A DNA stretch of 64,000 bases, from the NCBI GenBank assembly GCA_964017185.1, contig OZ024874.1, forward strand, positions 37,486,721 through 37,550,720, read 5' to 3'. The position numbers and the translations under genes are program-made. Origin of the DNA: Rugalucina vietnamica (lineage: Eukaryota; Mollusca; Bivalvia; Lucinida; Lucinidae). A model generated the notes under the pieces. It was given only the letters and a program-made list of their open reading frames with translations. It did no database searches and had not been told where the DNA came from. Positions 58,437 through 64,000 of this stretch are shown in pieces; the first letter of the stretch is position 1, and each line of letters begins with the position of its first letter.

Positions 58437-60361
58437 AGCTCACTTGAGCCGAAAGCCATGCTGTTATCCGTCCTTAGTCGTCTGTCCTCTGTCTGTCTAC
58501 AATTTCAAAAATCTTCTCCTCTGAAACCGCATGGCCAATTTAAGCAAAACTTCATGTGGAGCATCCTTAGGAAGGGGAAAGAAAAGTTTATATAAATTGC
58601 CCAGGTCACATGACCAAGATGGCAGCCATGGCTATAAATAGCAAAAACCTTTAAAAACTTCTCCAGAACCAGAAAGCCTATGACTTTGAAACTTGGCATG
58701 AAGCATCAGTGAGAGGAGCTCTACAAAGTATATAAAAATCATGACCCTGGGATGATCTTGACTTATTTTACAGCATTGTTAACATAGGCCACCCATGCAT
58801 GTGAATGGGGAAAATTGTCAAAATGTCATTTGAAGAGAGAAACTAATAGGAAATGGGCAAATGGGCTGAAGATTTATGATTTTGAAAAAAAAAAAATGGA
58901 CCCTAGGGGCTGGTCCTCCCCAACCATGGGGCAGTGGGGCAATATACATGTTTATTACATGTATATTAGTATAAACAGACAGTATTTCAGACAATGCTTT
59001 CAGCCCATTGCATATTTTGTCATATTCTATGACCTGGGTTTTTCCCCATTAAATATATGTTGCTAAATTTAGAACACTGTATCTATCATGGAAATGTACA
59101 TTGATTGATCTCTTGCGATTGATGGCTTGCAGTCCAGCCAGGGACTAATTTCCCTCCTGGCCCACCCCCTGGTGAGGTATTGTCAATTTGGCGTGTCACC
59201 AGTTAACCATTCAGATGATGAACTACAGATATTAACTACTGTTTAATTTATTTAAATGAAGACTTTATGTCCCAATGAACTTTTTTAGTCATGCAGGGAC
59301 TTTATGCAGGCTGTTGAAAACAATCCATTTTCAAATGATTTTTTTTTTCCTGCTCATTCTTTTTAAAAGTTTTGTATTAAAAGAAAGTGTTATACAATAA
59401 AACAATTGTTGACTATTGAGTCATTGAATATGATGTGATATCCAACAGAGACTACCAATATTGAAGAGGCGAAGGCTCGAAGCCTCAGTCAATATTGGTA
59501 GTCTCTGTTGAATATCACATCATATTCAATGACTCAATAGTCAATAACTGTATAATATTACATAATATTCAAAGGCCTTCTTCTTTGAAACCGCATGGCC
59601 AATCAAAGCCAAAGTTCATATAAAGCATGTTAGCAAAGGGGACAGAAAATAACTATAAATGGTCCAGGTCACAAGACCCAGATGGTCGCCATGGCTATAA
59701 ATAGCAAAAAACTTTAAAAATCTTCTTCTCAAGAACCAGAAGGCCTATGATTTTGAAACTCTACAAAGTTTATATAAATCATGACCCTGGGAAGACCTTG
59801 ACCTAATATATGGCAAGGTCAACATAGGTGGCCCCATTTGAATGGGGAAAATTGTCTAAATGTCATTTGAAGAGAAAAACTTGAAGGAAATGGGCAAATG
59901 GACTGAAGATTTATGATTCTAAAAAACATTGGACCCCAGGGGCTCATCTGCCCCTACCCGGGGCAATGTGCATGTATATTACCATAATATTCAAAGATCT
60001 TCTCTATAACCGCTTGGCCAATCAAAGCCAAATTTTTTAAGAAACATCCATAAGAATAGAAAATCAATTTATATATAAATAGAATATGTCACATAACCAA
60101 GATAGATGCCATGCCCATATATGGTAAAAACCCTTAACAAATCTTCTTCTCTGGAACTGGTTGACCAATTTCAACGCAACTTGGCATGAAGCATCAATGA
60201 CTCAAGTGCTACACTGTATATATAAATCATGACCTTGTGATGACCTTGATCTGTTTTTGGCAAGGTCAATATAGATTGTCCATAACAATAATTGTCACAC
60301 AAGTTTATTGGTATATATCCCAGCTCTCAGGTGAGCGTTTACAGGACCATTGGTCCTCTAG
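58437..60361 (+). mobile_element. type A hairpin-ended element, diverged head
   Basis: Head AGCTCACTTGAGCCGAAAGC has lost the second half of its hairpin. Monomers near 58510, 59585 and 60005. The tail CTCAGGTGAGCGTTTACAGG plus AGGACCATTGGTCCT ends at 60361. About 600 bp of unrelated sequence (about 58960-59560), including a long palindrome, interrupts it. Confidence 0.8.
59408..59547. repeat. 140-bp near-perfect palindrome
   Basis: TTGACTATTGAGTCATTGAA, ATGATGTGATAT and AACAGAGACTACCAATATTGA are mirrored almost exactly on the right (TCAATATTGGTAGTCTCTGT and onward), with a loop containing GAGGCGAAGGCTCGAAGCCTC, itself a small hairpin. Confidence 0.9.
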
Positions 60362-60877
60362 TATTCCAATTCTTTTGAAACTTAACAAATGTCTTGACCA
60401 TGCTTTGAAAATATGCATGTGGTTTGGATATGATCCTTAGATTAATTTTTATCACTTTTTTTTTCGCAATTTTACAATGGAAGTGAATGGGCAGTGGCTA
60501 CCTTGTGTGCGCAACTCCTCCTTTTTATTCCAATTTTGATGTCTTCACCATCCATTGAAGATATGCATGTAGTTTGGATATAATCCTCAGTTTAATTGTT
60601 ATTACTTTTTTTGCAATTAGAGCTTAGTCATTTATCGGGCATTTACTCTGAGAAAGTGAATATTGTTTGGATATACGTATGTTATTCTCAGATTACATTC
60701 ATGTAATTTAACAATCAAGGCGGGGGGCATAAATTCTCTGAATTTGCTTGTTTCTTCAATAAATTGCTAAAGCAAACAAAAAGGCCATGATCACAGGAGA
60801 TTACATCAGGAGATTACCCAAGAGCTTCTTGGGGCCTAGGCACCCCCTCCTCCCTCCCCCACAAAAATGTACTTTTT
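60362..60877 (+). repeat. intergenic stretch with two diverged tandem units
   Basis: Units at about 60400 and 60557 match the repeat of 58095-58400 (GATATGCATGTRGTTTGGAT). Sequence after 60670 shows nothing recognisable. Confidence 0.65.
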
Positions 60878-61828
60878 AGCTCACCTGAGCCGAAGGCTCA
60901 CAGGTGAATTTATAGGTTAGGCAAGCACCTGGCGTCAGTTGTCCGCCCATCCGCCGGCATCGTCGTTGTCCACCATGTTCAAAAATCTTCCTCTCTGAAA
61001 CCCCTTTGCCAATCAAAGCCAAATTTCACAAGAAGCACCTATAGGAAGGGGGAACCAATGTGTTTATAAATAATCCAGGTTACATGACCAAGATGGCCAC
61101 CATGCCCATATATATAGTAAAAGCCCTTCAGAAATCTTCTCCTTAACCGGTGGACCGATTTCAATGAAACTTGGCATGTAGCATCTAGGCCTAAAATTTG
61201 ATAGTTCGTCTCTCACTAATGAGAAAGACCATCATTATTTCTTGAATAGTGCTGATGTGTGTTGGTGAGTTCTTTGATGGCTGACTAGGCCAATTCTGGC
61301 TCTAAACTGTCGGTTGCAAGTAGAGCAAGTCAATGTCATAGAGTCTGCTGGTGGCACATTTGTTTTGGCTTTGCGCTCTCTTCGCTTTCTTTCAGCTTCA
61401 CAGATTCTCTTCTTTTCATAGAGAGCTGCTCCTTTGTTGATGAGACCTCGCCACTTTGATCGCTCCTGTGCAGTCTGTTCCCAGGACCCCATTGGTATTT
61501 TGAAATCCTTCAGAGAGGCTTTGAGGGTGTCTTTGTAGCGTTTCTTCTGGCCACCTTGAGAGCGCTTTCCCTCCTGTAGTTCTCCATAGAAAACTTTCTT
61601 TGGAAGTCGCGCATCAAGGCCTAAAATACTAGTGTGTTCATAAATTATGAACCTTAGATACCTTGACCTATTTAATGGCAAGGTCAACATATAACCCATG
61701 CATTGGAATGGGAAAGATTGTTAAGTTGTCATTTGAATGAGCAAATGGACTGAAGATTTAAGAATCTTAAAAATTTGGACCCCATGGGTTGGTCTGCCCC
61801 CACCCTGGGGCAATATGCATGCTTGTTA
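60878..61828 (+). mobile_element. type A hairpin-ended element, 3'-truncated, with a LINE insertion
   Basis: Head AGCTCACCTGAGCCGAAGGC at 60878. One and a half monomers follow. It stops at CACCCTGGGGCAATATGCAT, where Penelope-like sequence begins. Split by the LINE fragment at 61198. Confidence 0.75.
61198..61610 (-). mobile_element. 5'-truncated LINE, 3' end of ORF2 (zinc finger)
   Basis: The minus-strand frame ending at 61235 contains GGQKKRYKDTLKASLKDF, WEQTAQERSKWRGLINKG, a basic ERKRRERKAK run and a CSTCNRQFRARIGLVSHQ C2H2-type finger. This is the C-terminal signature of a widespread animal non-LTR retrotransposon polyprotein. The reverse transcriptase and endonuclease are absent (5' truncation). 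A 17-bp target duplication with one mismatch (GCATCWAGGCCTAAAAT, 61181-61197 and 61611-61627) flanks it. The first 17 or so codons of the open frame are type A element DNA. Confidence 0.85.
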
Positions 61829-62304
61829 ATGCCCAGTTAATGCCCACTTAAACGATTTACCTGTTAAGTTTTCTGTTTGTGTCAATGAAGGCCAAGACAA
61901 ACTTCCTACGATGTATTGGTTACCTAAGCTTCACAAAAGACCATACAAAGCTAGATTTATTGCAAATTCTAGCTCTTGTACTACCACTGAACTTTCTAAA
62001 TTATTAACTTCCTGTCTTACTGCTATCAAATCTCATGTTATAAGATACTGTGAGACAGTGTATGAAACTTCAAATAAAAATTGGTTTTGGTCAATAAAAA
62101 ATCTGGTGAGGTGCTCAGTAAATTGAAGTGTAGAGGGTTCCGTGTGACAAGCTTGTCCACATATGATTTTTCTACTCTGTATACAACATTACCACATAAT
62201 CTAATAAAAGAAAAACTTCTGGATTTGATAGAGTGGACCTTCAAAAGGGCATTAAAAAAACTATGGTTCACTTTATTTGGCATGTAATGACAGAAAGGCT
62301 TTTT
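61829..62304 (+). pseudogene. Penelope-like element reverse transcriptase fragment, frameshifted
   Basis: The + frame reads LPTMYWLPKLHKRPYKARFI, then TTELSKLLTSCLTAIKSHVI, an early reverse-transcriptase region typical of Penelope-like elements. A one-base loss near 62095 shifts the frame; the match resumes as GEVLSKLKCRGFRVTSLSTY and DFSTLYTTLPHNLIKEKLLD, and shifts again at an A run near 62255. The catalytic core beyond this is missing because a type A element head begins in the T run at 62300. It is dead. Confidence 0.85.
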
Positions 62305-62819
62305 AGCTCACCTGAGCCGAAGGCTCACAAGGTGAGCTTATAGGATGGCCATGATCCGGCGTCCGTCCGTCCGTCAGCCGTCCGTCGTCCACAATTTCAA
62401 AGATCTTCTTATCTGAAACCGCTTGGCCGATCAAGTTGAAATTTTATGTGGAGCCTCCTTGGGTAAATTGAAGTGTAGAGGGTTCTGTGTGACAAGCTTG
62501 TCCACATATGATTTTTCTACTCTGTATACAACATTACCACATAATCTAATAAAAGAAAAACTTCTGGATTTGATAGAGTGGACCTTCAAAAGGGCATTAA
62601 AAAAACTATGGTTCACTTTATTTGGCATGTAATGACAGAAAGGCTTTTTAGCTCACCTGAGCCGAAGGCTCACAAGGTGAGCTTATAGGATGGCCATGAT
62701 CCGTCGTCCGTCCGTCCGTCCGTCGTCCGTCAGCCGTCCGTCGTCCACAATTTCAAAGATCTTCTTATCTGAAACCGCTTGGCCGATCAAGTTGAAATTT
62801 TATGTGGAGCCTCCTTGGG
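62118..62819 (+). repeat. direct tandem duplication, about 345 bp, nearly identical copies
   Basis: 62118-62462 and 62463-62819 both begin GTAAATTGAAGTGTAGAGGG (Penelope-like) and run through a type A head (62305 and 62650) to TGTGGAGCCTCCTTGG. They differ by a few substitutions and about 12 extra bases of CCGTC repeat in the second. The duplication therefore postdates the insertion of the type A element into the Penelope-like fragment. Confidence 0.9.
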
Positions 62820-64000
62820 TAGTGGCATTTCAAGTTTGATCACGAAGCAGGTCACATGACCAAGATGGCCGCTACGCCCATATATGGTAAAAACCACTCA
62901 AATATCTTCTTCTCCAGAACCCGGTGGGCCGATTTCCACGAAACTTGGTATGTAGCACTGGGGACTTCAGCCCATCATAGTTTGATAAAATGATGACCCT
63001 TGGATGACCATGACCTATTTTACGGCAAGGTCAAATTTGGAAACATAGGCTTTTACATGGGAAAAAGTGAAATCTATGGATTTTTTGAAAACTATTGCAG
63101 CCGGAGGCCTGAAAAGTGGTAGATGCAAACAACTAATGGAGTAGATGAAGGTATGTGATTAATATAGGCCAAGGTTATCTCTTGACCTTGGCCAGTCTGT
63201 TGTCCATACACACTTTTCAAAGATCTTCTTCTCTGAAACTGCTAGGCCAATCAAAGTGAAATTTTATGTGGTGCATCCATGGGTAGGGGAGACGAAAGTT
63301 TGATCGCGAAATCCAGGTCACATGACCAAGATGGCCGCCACGCCCATATATGGTAAAAACCACTCAAAAATCTTCTTCTCCAGAACCGGTGGGCCGATTT
63401 CCACGAAACTTGGTATGTAGCATCGGGGACTTCAGCCCATCATAGTTTGATAAAATGATGACCCTTGGATGACCTTGACCTATTTTACGGCAAGGTCAAA
63501 TTTGGAAACATAGGCTTTTACATGGGAAAAAGTGAAAACTATGGATTTTTGGAAAACTATTGCAGCCTGAGGCCTGAAAAGTGGTAGATGCAAACAACTA
63601 ATGGAGTAGATGAAGGTATGTGATTAATATAGGTCAAGGTCATCTCTTGACCTTGGCCAGTCTGTTGTCCATACACAGTTTTCAAAGATCCTCTTCTCTG
63701 AAACTGCGCGGCCAATCAAAGTGAAATTTTATTTGGAGCATCCATTGGTAGGGGAGACGAAAGTTTGATCGCGAAATCTAGGTCACATGACCAAGATGGC
63801 CTCCACGCCCATATGTGGTAAAAACCACTCAAAAATCTTCTTCTCCAGAACCGGTGGGCCGATTTCCACGAAACTTGGTATGTAGCATCGGGGACCTCAA
63901 GTCATCATAATTTGATAAAATGATGACCCTTGGATGACCTTGACCTATTTTATAGCAAGGTCAAATTTGGAAACATAGGCTTTTACATAGGAAGAAGTGA
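62650..64000 (+). mobile_element. type A-like element with 480-bp monomer, runs off the window
   Basis: Head at 62650, CCGTC-rich spacer, and three monomers near 62760, 63225 and 63690, highly similar to each other and to 51830-53240. No tail before the window ends. Confidence 0.85.

Overview
This is an animal nuclear genome window. It holds one split gene with phase-consistent GT-AG introns, dozens of non-autonomous transposons, tRNA-derived SINEs and satellite-like arrays. There is no operon structure and there are no long ORFs. The organism is probably a marine mollusc, most likely a bivalve. That is an inference from the commonest repeat: a hairpin-ended element with a tandem-repeat core, which resembles the pearl/Helentron-associated elements described from bivalves. 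Another lophotrochozoan is not excluded.

The only convincing cellular gene is the 3' part of an HTATSF1 (Tat-SF1, yeast Cus2) homologue on the + strand. It is a U2 snRNP-associated splicing factor. Four coding exons (1202-1371, 26026-26122, 35608-35697, 55203-55706) join in frame to 287 codons including the stop. They cover the end of RRM1, the linker, the whole U2AF-homology motif (UHM) domain and the C-terminal tail. The 5' exons lie before base 1. The three introns are 24.7, 9.5 and 19.5 kb, so 861 coding bases are spread over 54.5 kb.

Layout. Bases 1-1190 hold a 147-bp tandem array, a truncated element tail and a MITE ending 11 bp before the first exon. Bases 1461-25421 read as one hairpin-ended element ('type A') broken by later insertions: a mariner-like element (2480-5926) holding a second hairpin-ended element (type B) that itself holds a SINE; an insertion at 6547-8612; a 12-kb element with CACCCT ends and 5-bp target duplications (8797-20885) holding a second of the same kind (9524-18019); and a 4.1-kb element with GATGGC-rich arms (21166-25267). 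Intron 2 holds a degraded type A element, a 5.7-kb TA-flanked element with another nested in it (28321-34025), and an intact type A element (34071-35398). Intron 3 holds a 2.8-kb inverted-repeat element starting 24 bp after exon 3, two large type A elements each split by an insertion at AATATT, and type B, A and C elements up to 36 bp before the last exon. Downstream (55707-64000) are further type A elements, a LINE 3' fragment, a frameshifted Penelope-like reverse transcriptase fragment and a recent tandem duplication.

Most ORFs of 60-120 codons fall in repeat arrays or transposon arms and are not called as genes. Boundaries marked by target-site duplications or by an 'empty' copy elsewhere in the window are the most reliable.
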